DNA from: Cordilura impudica
Lineage: Eukaryota; Arthropoda; Insecta; Diptera; Scathophagidae
Length of the DNA stretch: 64,000 nucleotides
Assembly: GCA_963682025.1 (NCBI GenBank)
Contig: OY821521.1
Location: forward strand, 198,845,526-198,909,525
Direction of reading: 5' to 3'
This document shows positions 31,896-43,015 of this stretch, in pieces. Both the position numbers and the translations under genes were made by a program. Position 1 is the first letter of the stretch. Each line of letters begins with the position of its first letter. The notes under the pieces are model-generated. The model saw nothing but the letters and a program-made list of their open reading frames with translations. It ran no database searches and was not told where the DNA came from.

Positions 31896-32899
31896 CTATT
31901 TATATTTATACAGTCAGCGAAAATCTCATAAGGCCACCCAGGTCTGTTTCATTGTTAGAAAGTTCCGAAGCTAACATAATTTCGGTACCCAGCAAAAAAA
32001 GACTACCCAAAGCAGTGAAAAAGATCATAAACTAATGATCCGGATAAGATGAAATGTTGGATCAACTCCCATGACATTAACACAGGGTTGTTATAGGACG
32101 GAAGTTGTCTTTTATTAATCCTGGGAAGTTCATTCTAAATAGTGCTTGTAAAATAATGGAAAACCGATTTTTTGATGTTCTTTGTCATAACTCAATATGT
32201 ATTTAATAGTCACTGAGGATGCCGTGATAAGATGTCACGATAAATTTATATTGACACTTTGGGAAGTCGTTTGAAACAACTTCTTTAGAGATAGAAACCT
32301 TCACATACTGCGGTTTTGGAACCAATTCAATAGTGATTCTTATAGAATCACTTCACTTTTTGCTGTTGGTAAGCACTTTATATCGAAATTTGTGGAAGTT
32401 GTATGAAATTAACTCCAAATATACTGAAAATCTTCACGTACTGCTACTTTCGAAGCTGAAAGACTTCACTTTGTTTGGTGGATAACTGCCTGGCTATGGT
32501 TGATGCTTCATATATTCTGTCTTTACTAATTGCAAACCCCAAAACAAGTAAGTTTTTCATTAGCATAATTTATCACCAACGTTTCTCAAAGTATTTTTCA
32601 CGAACTAGATCACTATTAATTAAGAGTCACAAATGTGGCTCTTTGAATCGCCAGAGATTTTCTTTTCCAATAAACTTTATACAGCTACACAGTTTCCTTC
32701 TTGATAAAACTCAATCGGCGCGTAATCCAAAATAGGTTTAGAATGAGCATTTTCTAACGCATACTTAGGCTATATTAATCCAGAATAGGCGGAGTCGGGA
32801 AACTTCGTTCTCCCAGCTTGATCAATGGTGCCATGATATTTTTTTTTCAGCATATAAACGTCATATCAACTAATCAAGGAAGTCTTTTGGCAAAGTATT

Positions 32900-35285
32900 T
32901 TATCAAAGTTATATCGAAACATTCCCAAATTTCTCACTGTTCTTCCATTATTCTTTATCTAAGTAGTTTATGCTGGGCATCGGCATAGAATATTTATAAT
33001 TATCATTTCAGTAAAAGGATTATAGTATCTTTTACTACAGCTGGAATCAGAAAAAAGTCGCACCATATCCCCCTAATATCTATTAAGCTAGTGCCCACAT
33101 TCATCACTTTTAAAAAGTGGTTGTATTAGGCCACAGCTGGTGATCTTCTAATTTTACCTCGATATAAATAAAATCTTAATTATCTTACACTTCCTTGTAA
33201 GGTTCTGTCATACTCAAAGGATAGAGCTTCATCTCCAAAGTAACCTTGTTTGAAAGCCACATTGATTATTTTATTATCTTAATGTCCTAGTTGATCTATA
33301 GCCTCATTGTGATTTTAATCGTCGTTAGTTTCCTCCTGATATTATGACAGTCATGCAAAGTTCTTTAAGACCTGAATAAGACCTATAAACACAGTTCCTT
33401 TCTGGGGAGTAACAGACGTCTTCTAGAGGTTGTAGCCAGGCCTCGGCTTTCTAATGATTTTTCTCGCTCATATTAATCTCAATAACCTATATAAGTCTTG
33501 AATCTGTATAATTGGGCCCATTAGCATAATAATTCTTCTGAATTATTAATCTTGAACAAATTTGTCAAATTCCTCACAAAGTTCTGAAGTTTTGAATCAG
33601 GGAATGTATTACTGAATCCCTTCCATTTTATCGCTTATTAGCAATACCAGTAAAGTGCAAAATTTGCAAAATTCTCTGTCAATTTATTTTATCTACGCCT
33701 TTCAATGATTGTACTGATCATTCCTCTGTTGCACTGAACTATGACAGTGACTCTATATACGCAAGGGTATCAAGATTACGGTCTTCTAATGAAAGCACTC
33801 ATCAATGCTCTGTAGTCATATTCAAAATAAACCCTTTTGGCAGTGGCAGTATCCTGAAAATCTACTTAGGTCGTATACAGCCACCTAATGGTTATATTCA
33901 TCGTCATTTCCTCGTCAAAGTTCCGGTATATCAAATATGTAATGTATTAGACCATATTACGCATTAGAAAGGAACTCTTTCTAAATTAGATCACAGCCTG
34001 CTAATGAATCTATTCATCGTTTCTCGATAGGTGGAGACAAAGTTACAAAAATACTGGATCTATATGCACAAGAATTCCTTTTCGTCAGAATTAGCTATGC
34101 CAAATCCTTCTAATGATTCTCATCTCATTTTCAATTTTCTAGCAAAGTTTTCTTGTACTGAATAATTACAGTCTCGAAAATTAAAAAAAAAACAGAATCG
34201 GTGGCTTCCCATGTGTAAGCATCAACAATACTTAATTAATCTGCTTGAGATCACGGTCTCGTAATGACTGTATTCATCCTTAATCTCCTGACAAAGCTGT
34301 CTAATACTGAATCAGTGCCAGCAAATTGCAAACATTTGTGGAGGTCTAAGCTCGGCTACAAAATATTATTCTACTCATTGTCAATTTCCTCGCAAAGTCC
34401 TGCTGCACTGAATTATGTCGGTCTCGCCGACATTTGGATCTACAAGTCCAAAAGTAGTGGCCTCAGCGCGACAATCGCTTCTTGAGATTAACAGTAGTTA
34501 GTAAATCTTCTTGAAGTCATAACACGGTCACGGTCTCCCAATGACTGCATTCACCGTCAACTTCCCCAGAAATCTCTGCAGTACAGAAACATGTCTAAAA
34601 TCTTCTTGGATAGTATCTAATCCACAGTCTTCCAGGGATTGTACTCATACTAATTTCTCTCCTTAAAATTATTTTGCACCGAATTCGTGAAACTTTGTGG
34701 TCACAGTCTCTCTTCTAGGACCATAGCCACCTAATGATGGTATTCGTCGATACTAAGGGTCTTAGTTAGGTCAAAGGCAATGTTTAAACTCATTATCAAT
34801 TTTCTCGTAAAGTCTGTAGTACGGAATCATGTCAAAAATATCCCCTATAGGCATTGTTAGTAATCAGTGAATCTTCTTGGAACGTAGCTAACCGACATTC
34901 TTTTCACGATGTACTCATCGTTAATTTAGTTGTTGTAACAGTCTCGTAAAATTTTTTAAAAACAGAATCAGTGGTTCTATATGTGCAAAAAAGTACTAGT
35001 CCCATTAGCGCAACATTGTGTTCTAGGGAGCAACAGGAATTAGTGAATTTTCTTGAGGTCTCCTAATGACTGCACTGTATTATCATGTTGAAAATAGCCC
35101 GTCTTTTCAGTCACAGGAATCTTCAAATATTCTTTGGTCAGAGCTTATTCCACTCATCGGCAATTTGACCGTTATGACCGTCAAAGTTTTCAAGGACTGA
35201 ATCGATGAAGCTAAATTTTTAACGGCATCAACACATTAATTTGCGAATCTTCAAGAAATAACAGCTTCAGAGCTTTCACATGATT
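32900..35285. repeat. Degenerate periodic region (TAATGA.TG.A.TCATC motif)
   Basis: A motif resembling TCTCTAATGACTGTATTCAT, followed by TCAATTTCCTCGCAAAGTC and then AGTACTGAATCATG, recurs with decay. Examples are near 33445, 33700, 33885, 34005, 34110, 34260, 34395, 34545, 34630, 34730, 34795, 34895, 35060 and 35150, at spacings of roughly 60-180 bp. Base composition is more balanced than the flanks and no frame is open. It reads like an old satellite or an amplified non-coding unit. 31900-32900 may be a still more decayed extension (TTCACATACTGC and TTCACGTACTGC at 32292 and 32432). Confidence 0.5.
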
Positions 35286-35289
35286 GCAC

Positions 35290-35850
35290 TTAACTTGAAA
35301 GTGACGCACACATACAAATATCCGTTTGCGGCGGCACCCATCTTGCGGACAGCTTCCTTATATCCAATTTTTCGCTGAATACGTGATGTAAAGCACTTTT
35401 TGAAATGCCTATCATTTCAGCTAGCTCACGCACCTTTAGCCGAAGATCATCCAATACCATTTTGTGAATTTTCTGAAACGTTTCTGGCGTGGTCTCCTTA
35501 ATTTATGCAGTATGGTGCTCGTCTTGGAAACTCGTACGGCGCCGTTTAAACTCTGCCACTTAGTATTTTACAGTCGTAAATAAAGGAGTAGACTACTCCA
35601 GAGTAAACTCAAAAGGAAGTATTGAATTACATAACGGTGACCAATTTTTTCCATGTTTACAAATTCATTGATATACCCTTACTTTTGATGGCTCCAAATT
35701 AAATAAATACTAAACCAAGTGGAGCCTTGTATCTCAAAATATATATTTTTAATAAGGTTGTCACTTTTCAAAAAAGGAATGTTTTTTCAAACTACTGTCG
35801 CCACCAATACGTCAGGTCGGGTTTTTGTGGGACGGCCCTATGTAATTTGC
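35290..35850 (-). pseudogene. irritans-type mariner, 5' end with transposase N-terminus
   Basis: On the minus strand the frame starts near 35660 (EKIGHRYVIQYF). It continues through a broken linker to PETFQKIHKMVLDDLRLKV, RELAEMIGISKSALHHVFSE and KLDIRKLSARWVP: the two HTH motifs of mariner transposase in order. It stops at the ARWVP motif at about 35320, so the whole catalytic domain is absent. A sequence at 35812-35850 (GTCAGGTCGGGTTTTTGTGG) matches the outer end of the mariner relic at 58985-59020 and is probably the inverted terminal repeat. Confidence 0.75.
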
Positions 35851-37800
35851 AAAACTAATTAAAAAGTTTCTCTTAAAAAAAATCTAGAAAATATGTAGCT
35901 TGTATATCTCTAAAACTGTCATCAAATGTCAAGCAAAAGTGAAATTTTTACAGGCTGGATAATTTTAAAAATTTACTCCAAATTTTCTTTTCAACAAATA
36001 AAAACCTCAAGAAACTGGATGGCTCTAATTGAATACCGCCTAGTGTTTATGTGTGTGTAGGTTTGTTACAGGGTACGTGCGACTTACGAACTCGTTTGAT
36101 TGCTGGCCAAGTACAAGGGTTTAAGATCTGCGGTAGGTAATCAATATGAAGAAGAAGAAAAACAAAAAAAAAGAAAAGGTTTACTCTGTAGATGTACAAG
36201 TAGTATGTACATAAAAACCTACAATATATTCGAACATACATAAATAAACGTACATATTAACAAATATACGAAAACATAGACTTTTGGAAATATGAAATGT
36301 ACTCACTCGTAGCTGTATAATTGTTTTCCTAAATATTGATTTTGGTTTGAATATCATTTCTTTTTTAATTTTTTACTGAAATTCATCAACTGTTTTTCAG
36401 TTCCATTTAAATTAATTCAACACACTCTCTCAGGTTGGAGTCAGTTTAATAACGAATTTAAGTGGACAGAGTCAAATCTTGAAGCTAAAGCATTTAAATT
36501 GGGTCGCAGCAACTAACTTTGTGTTGTTGTTGATGTATTTACTTGATTTATTAAAGGAAAACAACAAACATATTTCTATATCTCTTTTTGATAGTCTACT
36601 AATGATAATTGATGTTTTACTCTCTCACACAAACACGCATACATTCATGCTCTCACTCGTACATTATTCATGTAGATAGATCTGTGAGATGTCAGTTTGT
36701 TTAACACATTTACATACTCTATTGATAGAGTTGCTGTTACTTGCAGCAGGTTCAATGGATTTTCTTTGGGTTTGGTTCATCAGTGCGATTTCCAAGAAAT
36801 ATTCCAACAATGCAAATGAGAAAAACAATTCTTACATACTTACAAACTTGTATGTACTCGTATGTACTTATGTCTACAGGTAGCTCAGATAAGCATAACA
36901 AACATAAATCAATATATTTACCTACTTATCATACATACTTACGTATGAATCTACTTATGTATGTAAATGATAGTGCCAAATGTTTCCCGCATTATTAACA
37001 CCTTGCTGATTATTATTGACCAATTTTCTATAGTCAGAGATTATTTAAAGTTCTTAAAAGCCGTAGCCGTTACCGATTTCGTTAAAACAAAAAAAATATA
37101 CACATATGTAGCCTAAAACAATACTTATGTATGTACCAAGTATCGAGTTTGTGAATGAGTAACCTTTTTGAATTGTGGTATTCTCGCCAAAAAAAAAAAA
37201 ACGAATATTAGCGCAAACAAAAAAAGAGATTATTTAAATAAGTACGACTATGTAATCGTCTCTTGTATGTTTGTGTATACCTCTTCCTACTCCTTATATC
37301 TATATTGCTGTCATCTTTATTAATGTGTTAAAATTGGCTTGTGGCAATTTTGTAAATAATAAGTATAAGCTTATTAGGTTGGTCCATAAAACACATGCAT
37401 ATTAAGCATGATTATATTGATCTTTGGAAGCTTATCCAGCCTTTTTTCAAGAATAGCTTCGACTTTATAAGGAATTTATCTTGTTGGTTTTCATTTTGAA
37501 TTAAATTCTTACAGTCTGTCAAGAAAATGTTCTAGTGGGGCCGAAACATATTAGAGCCTTTCCTCGTGCTCCAAGTGCTGTCCATACAATATGCACGTAA
37601 CGCATTTGCAGCTAATTGCAAATTTTGGAATGAAGAATTTGAAACCGACGTATTAAATGATGAGTAATTAATTTGAACAAACCACAAATATTGGAGAGAT
37701 CTTAGACATAGTCGCCAAACGTGGTACAACGAAATCATAGTGTTGGATCTATTATATCTCGAATATGCTTCGGTCACACTAAAATTAATGCGAAACTATA
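35851..37800. other. AT-rich, mostly single-copy DNA; no gene seen
   Basis: Includes TACATACATAC-type runs (36840-36965) and a short CACACAAACACGCATAC stretch at 36625. 37500-37790 is slightly richer in GC and could be a decayed retroelement, but I cannot name it. Confidence 0.4.
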
Positions 37801-38004
37801 AGGTGGATGACAATACATTGGAAACTTTACAAAATTCTAAATTTGGCAATTTTGTTTTTTAATAATTTCCTCCATTGATGGCAAAACAATGGAAACTTTT
37901 TAACTTCTACCAGAGTTGACGGAAACTATAAAAATAGAAGATGGTATGAAAGAAAATGTATAAAATTTTATCTGTTATTTAAATATTTATAGAATAAAGT
38001 TTTG

Positions 38005-38239
38005 TGAAGCGTTAAAACCTAAAATAATAGATGATTTTACTGTTGGTCTTAGGCAAAAAAAAATTTGTGAGAAATATTCTATAAATAAATGCATAACTTC
38101 AAAAATTATCAAGAAATTTCGTGAAAGAGGTATAGTAATTACTCAAAATTTAGGGGGCACGGCCCGTGAAATGAGTCAAAGACAAGATAAATTAATGGCA
38201 AGAGTGTTTAAAAAACGTAAAAAAATGCTACCTAAATAG
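38005..38239 (+). pseudogene. Tc1-like transposase N-terminal fragment
   Basis: The open stretch reads EALKPKIIDDFTVGLRQKKI, CEKYSINKCITSKIIKKFRE, RGIVITQNLGGTAR and MSQRQDKLMARVFKKRKK, then a stop at 38237. It fits the first HTH of Tc1/Tc3 transposases (I...GLS...I......S...V..I...F...G), the GR-containing linker (GGTAR for GRPR) and the start of the second HTH. The sequence then breaks directly into family A. Confidence 0.7.
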
Positions 38240-38638
38240 GTTATTAATATCTAGACCGACTATGCGATATCCTATACCATGCGTTTAAAGAAAAGGTCTT
38301 AGTTCGATGTAGAAAAAAAGATAAACCAAATCTGAGTGAATTTTTTTTTTGCCTGCAGATATATCGGATGATATATTTATATGGGGACTAGGTCGAAAAG
38401 TGGACATATTTGGTAAGGTCACTTATTTTTTGCATAAACATATACAAACCAAAATTGAAAAAAATCTGTGGAATATTTTTGTTTTTTGATAGTTTAAAGA
38501 TCGGGAAGCAGCTTTGTATTGGGGCTATGAATAAGAGTTATCCTATAGGGGTTCTTTTTGGACTACTGATTAACGGCTGTAATAAACATACACAAAACCA
38601 ATTTGACCGAGATCATAGGGGTCATTTGTATGGGAGAT

Positions 38639-39665
38639 GAATTGCGGAAAATTTCCCGAAAACAATTTCCCGAAAACAATTTCCCGAAAACAACTTCCCG
38701 AAAACAATTTCCCGAAATTACATTTCACGAACACAATTTCCCGAAATGACAATTTCCCGAAATTACAATTTCTCGAACACAATTTCCCGAAATTACAATT
38801 TCCCTAAGTTACAATTTCCCGAAATACAATTTCCCGAACACAATTTCCCGAAACTACAATTTCCCGAAATTACTATTTCTTCAAAGAGCTTGTTGATGGC
38901 ATTTCCGAAACAATACCATCAGAAGCGCGAGCAATCAGCTCATGACCACTTGATGTAGTGGTCCGGGCAAGATCTTTTAGCTCATTAACGATTTTTTCTT
39001 TAGCAACGAAAGCCGCTTCGGCACTGTGATTGTGAAGAGCCTCTTTTTTATAGTATCGTTGTTATGACCCTGCCGGTACAATGTTTTCCTCGATAAAGGA
39101 TACAACGCCAATAAACGCTATCAACGGACTGACCGTCATCATGATACAAGAAACCATTCAAAAGCAACCTCGGTTTACCTTTTTCACTATCCAGGAATTC
39201 GAGTGGCATAGTAACTGAGTATTATAACCCAAAAATAATGAAAAAATAAGCGTATGACACTCCAATAAATAGGTCCGGATGACGAGGGAGGGCGGAAGAG
39301 GAAGGGGGCGGTGCGGGGTGGGGGAATTGTTTTTTCGTGAAGTCGTATACTCGGGAAATTGTTTTTTCAAGAAATCGTATGCAGCAAGTTTTTTTTATGG
39401 GGGAAATCAAGAATATATGAGAAGTTGTAAACTAAAAATAGGGAAATTGTAATTTGAGGAAATTTTTTTCGGGAAATCGTAATTTAGGGAAATTGTAATT
39501 TCGGGAAATTATTTCGGGAAATTGTAATTTCGGGAAATTATTTCGGGAAATTGTAATTTCGGGATATTGTTTTCGGGAAATTATTTTCGGGAAATTGTAA
39601 TTTCAGGAAATTGTTTTTGGGAAATGGTTTTCGGGGAATTGTTTTCGGGAAATTTTCCGCAGACG
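38639..39665. mobile_element. Foldback-type element FB2 with FLYWCH relic
   Basis: A 1027-bp second copy of the 7285-8330 element. Flanked by the 9-bp direct repeat ATGGGAGAT (38630-38638 and 39666-39674), which in uninterrupted family A copies occurs once as ATGGGGGCT. The left arm (38639-38880) and right arm (about 39325-39665) are arrays of AATTTCCCGAAA(AC/TTAC) units. The right arm is longer than in FB1 and has extra units. The central region is about 90% like FB1 by eye. Confidence 0.85.
38873..39209 (-). pseudogene. FLYWCH domain relic in FB2
   Basis: It starts at ATG 39209 (MPLEFLDSEKGKPRL) and continues LLLNGFLYHDD, SVYWRCILYRGKHCTGRVIT. A one-base shift near 39060 then leads to EALHNHSAEAAFVAKEKI, VNELKDLARTT and a stop at 38873. 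Here all FLYWCH metal ligands can be seen: Cys (YWRC), Cys (HCTGR) and His-x-His (HNH), more complete than in FB1. The following basic helix (NELKDLA) matches the linker after FLYWCH in Mutator-like transposases. The one-base shift before the HNH makes it a relic unless the shift is an assembly error. Confidence 0.75.
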
Positions 39666-39954
39666 ATGGGAGATAGGTCTGAAGTGCACCGATTTTCACC
39701 AGCGTTCGGCCCATGGCCAACAAAAGCTTATACACCATACTTCATAAAAATATATTTATATTTGCGACCTGTAGTTGGATTACAAGATTAACGTGGACAC
39801 AGACGGACAGACGGGCGGGTGGACGGACGGATGGACACCGCTGAATCGACTCAGAAAGTGATTCTCATGGGTCTAGGTTAAATATTTTTGGTAGTTACAA
39901 ACATCAGCACACAGTCATTATACCCTGACCACATAGTATAAACGGAAAAAAAGT

Positions 39955-40085
39955 ATTTTTAAGCCGATCGACTCAGAATCACTTTCTGAGTCGATTTAGC
40001 GATGTCCATCCGCCCGTCTGTTCGTCACTACAATGACCCAAAATGCACCTCCAAAGTTGTAACCAAATTGCTACAATTTAATGCA
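39955..40085 (-). mobile_element. Family A-like fragment, reverse orientation
   Basis: CCGATCGACTCAGAATCACT, TTTCTGAGTCGATTTAGCGA, then TGTCCATCCGCCCGTCTGTT. This is a second, inverted family A 3' piece next to the end of the copy above. Confidence 0.6.
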
Positions 40086-40094
40086 GGTAGTGTT

Positions 40095-40205
40095 TTGAAC
40101 GGCCAGCCCAATCACCAGATCTTAATCCCATAGAAAATCGATGGGAAATTGCAGATCGATTTAATCGACGCCATGTGTCGGCTTTGAGAAGCTGTAGTAA
40201 AAAAT
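40095..40205 (+). pseudogene. Tc1-like transposase C-terminal fragment
   Basis: Reads QSPDLNPIENRWEIAD, then RFNRRHVSALRSC. SPDLNPIENLW is the conserved segment holding the third acidic catalytic residue (Glu of PIENxW) of Tc1 transposases. It belongs to the same element as 38005-38239. Confidence 0.75.
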
Positions 40206-40295
40206 AATGGATACCCAACAAAATATTGAAACCGAAAATATAGGGAAAGTTTTGAATTATTGTATACTAAAAGTTTCCAAGTTTTGTCAACAGTA

Positions 40296-40645
40296 TCTAT
40301 AATATTAATAGGCTAGGCGATTTCAAGTGACCGATGTTTTGTTCTACCGTTTAATCCCGATTTTGACCAAACGTATATTATTTGAAAGGTATTTCCTTTT
40401 AGCCGTTTTGCAGATTTACAGATTTTTTAAATTTTTTCCCTTATTTTGAGTAAATTGCATTTAAAGTTGCTACTAACACATACATACATAAAATTATACA
40501 TATGCTGTGTTTTATTAAATTTTTTTAATGTGTTTTTAATGAGTTTGTTATCTTCATTCACAATAATAATAAACCATAAAAGTGTTGGTTTGTGAATTGG
40601 CTACCTAAAAATTGCACTCGAATTTCGAGCGCTGGAATCTGCTAG
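40296..40645 (+). mobile_element. Helitron-like element, copy H5 (best-preserved ends)
   Basis: 350 bp. It starts TCTATAATATTAATAGGCTA, directly preceded by A (40295). It ends in a palindrome-derived CTCGAATTTCGAG, then CTGGAATCTG and CTAG (40642-40645), directly followed by T (40646). This matches Helitron rules: a 5' TC, a 3' hairpin about 10 bp before CTRR, and insertion between A and T without duplication. Confidence 0.85.
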
Positions 40646-40874
40646 TAAAAATTAATACTTTTAAGTTTCGTTACTTTTTCTGAAATTGAGCTATTTTATG
40701 TTAATATGTTATCTTTTTTAAATAAATAAAACATACAAATATTTATATTAATAAAAGAATTTTTAATTTTATGGCAAAACTTTTTGGTATTGACCGGCAT
40801 TTTGGTATTTTGTTTAAAGTTTCTATTGTATTGTCACTCACTGAACGTTGACTTGTTGGAAAATAATTTATTAA

Positions 40875-41992
40875 CCCATTTGGACCAGGCGTAATCATAT
40901 GAGTACGGTTCTTCATATGCCCATATAATTTAGTTTGTGCACGATGTATTCTGTTTATAAACGAATTTGCATTGGCAAAGAGTGTGACTTCAAAATAAAA
41001 TATTAGCTTTTATGATTCAATGCTTAAAGTGATTAAAATTGTTGGTTGAATTTATTTCTTTGGTGACCTAGGTTATGGACCAAAGCTACGTAATTATTTT
41101 TTATATATCCGTGGCTACTGTTATATATTTTCAGCCTAGTTTATTTACATACAGTATTTTTTTCAAATTATCCTGAAATAGAAAGTATATGACAATGTTT
41201 GACCGAAAGGGGACATATTTTAGTATGGTGTCCCCGAATGGATCCAATGGGCAGATAGCTAATATTTTTTCTTTACTTTTTGCAAGTGTGTTTCAGGCAC
41301 ACAGCTTCTATATATATTGCAACACCTATAAGTAAATAACAGCAACTATATATATTTCATATGTATTATAGCAAGTTATCTTCAGTTAGGGGAATCCCCT
41401 TTGATTTGAATGTATAACAAGGTAGTTTTCGAAGTTGAAAAATAATTAGTTGTCATAAGGTTTTCATACATATTGGTAATATTACTGACCTCTTAACAAT
41501 GGCGAAGCGATCGTTTAACTTCTTAAATAATTATCGAGGCCTTGAGGAAGCTATTGACAGCATTTTTAACGAAGATGGTGATTACGATGCTAGTTATGAC
41601 TTAGTGACGATTCCTCCCGACCCGAGCATTCTCACGGATGAAGAAGAAGATAACATCCAGGAAGCCTTCATCAGGGGTGGCAGGTATGAATCTAGATAAT
41701 GTTGGGCACTTCCCTCAAAAGCTGACAAACCAACTACGATGCGCCGTATGCCACAGTAAAGCCCGTTGGCAATATAAAAAATGCATCAAAACACTCTGCA
41801 TCGAAAAAGGATGTTTTGAAAATTTTCATACATAAGCCCATTGGCCCTATTTGAGGACAGCCATTTTTTTCCAGAACGAAGATTTATTTTTTTTTATTTT
41901 TTACTGTAAAATGTTTAATTAGCTTCTAATAGTTACTGAAATAAAGTTATTTTCAAAATTTTTCTTCTAGTTTATATTTGGGTTCAAATGGG
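40875..41992 (+). mobile_element. Internally deleted piggyBac-type transposon
   Basis: Flanked by TTAA at 40871-40874 and 41993-41996. The ends are CCCATTTGGACC and GGTTCAAATGGG, inverted repeats of 12 bp with one mismatch. 1118 bp. It contains the 5' start of the transposase gene fused to its last segment. The whole DDD catalytic core is gone, so it is non-autonomous. Confidence 0.9.
41499..41835 (+). pseudogene. piggyBac transposase, N-terminus joined to C-terminal zinc finger
   Basis: From ATG 41499: MAKRSFNFLNNY, EEAIDSIFNEDGD and IPPDPSILTDEEED, the acidic N-terminal region with the PPDP..LTDEE motif of piggyBac-derived proteins. That frame ends at 41697. In the next frame, from about 41680 to the stop at 41833, it reads VGHFPQKL, then CAVCHSKARWQYKKCIKTLC and FENFHT: the C-terminal CXXC...C..C/H cysteine-rich domain. 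The deletion junction lies near 41670-41690 and shifts the frame. The full protein would be about 550-600 residues. The three catalytic Asp are absent. Confidence 0.85.
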
Positions 41993-41996
41993 TTAA

Positions 41997-43015
41997 ACTT
42001 TCTTTTTTAAAGAAAGCACATTTTCTTAAAACACAATTTTTCTTAAAGAACTACCTTCTTTTTATAAGTACATTTTCATCAAAAAATATCTATTCTTAAA
42101 TAAGTAATGTCTTACAAAGTAAATTTTCTTAAAACGTACCTTCCTTAAAAATTATCTTTGCTTGAAATATGTAGTATCTTTTCTCAATAAAGAACCTTTT
42201 GTTAAAAAGTACTTGTTCTCAAAAATTACCTCTTTAAGTACCTTTTATTAAAAAAAAGTACCTCTTTTAGTAATTACCTTGTTTAAAACAGACCTTTTCT
42301 TAAAAAGAAGCATGTTAAAAAGTAGCGTTTCGTAAACAAGTGCATTTTTCTAAAAAAAAGTACTTATTCTATAAAAAAAAAAAACTTTTCTACCATTTCT
42401 TAAAAAGTTACTCTTTCTTAAAACGGTATTTTTTAAGATTTTGTTTTTTACATACCTTTGTTTATTATCAACCTTTTGTTAAAAATTAAAATTTTTCTTA
42501 AAAATTAACATTTCAAATGAAATTTTTCTTAATAAAGAAGCTTTTCGTAAAAAAATCTCTTCTGAAGAAAGTAAGTTTTATTTTAAAAAGTACCTTTTCT
42601 TAAAAAGTACGTTATCTTATAAAGAACCTATTTTTAAAAAAGTACCATATTGTAAAAACATTAATTTTTCTTAAAAAAGTACCTTTTCTGAAAAAAGTTA
42701 TTATGAAAAAAATATATTTTCTTAATAAAGCACCTTTTCTTAAAGGAGTAGATTTTCTATTCTAAAAAATTAAATTTCCTTTAAAAAGTACTTTTTCCGA
42801 AAAAATACCTTTTCTTAAAAAAGTACCTATTCTGAAGCAGTAATTTTCTTTTAAAAAGAACTTTTTTTTACAAATTTACCTTTTCTTAAAATACTACCTT
42901 TTACCTTTTCTTAACAAAACTACGTTTCCTTAAAAATGTACATTTTCTGAAAATAGCGCCTTTTCTAAAAAACCAATAAAGTTTCTTCAAAAACTAGCTT
43001 TGTAAAAAAAGCAAG
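41997..43015 (-). repeat. 17-bp minisatellite array, reverse orientation
   Basis: Units of the type AAAAAGTACCTTTTCTT, the complement of AAGAAAAGGTACTTTTT, with heavy substitution. About 1 kb. It abuts the piggyBac TTAA directly, so that transposon landed at its edge. Confidence 0.8.

Larger units (their letters stand above)
38245..39940 (+). mobile_element. Family A element interrupted by Foldback FB2
   Basis: It starts at the palindrome remnant TCTAGACCGACTATGCG (38252) without the outer end. Left part to 38638, right part from 39675 (AGGTCTGAAGTGCACCGATT) to the TTATACCCTGACCACATAGT end. The GGACAGACGGGCGGGTGGAC tract is at 39803-39832. Confidence 0.75.
37809..40835 (+). mobile_element. 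Tc1-like transposon with three nested insertions
   Basis: Ends GACAATACATTGGAAACTTT at 37809 and, in complement, GACAATACAATAGAAACTTT at 40835. The transposase N-terminus is at 38010-38240 and a C-terminal piece at 40095-40200. Between them lies family A sequence (38245-40085) containing Foldback FB2, and near the right end the Helitron-like copy H5 (40296-40645). Without insertions about 830 bp remain, so the catalytic core was already deleted or was lost with the insertions. Confidence 0.75.

Noticed and set aside
32475..34485. Open frames of 73-86 residues in the periodic region
   Set aside because: No codon pattern, no homology by eye, and the frames do not coincide between repeat units.
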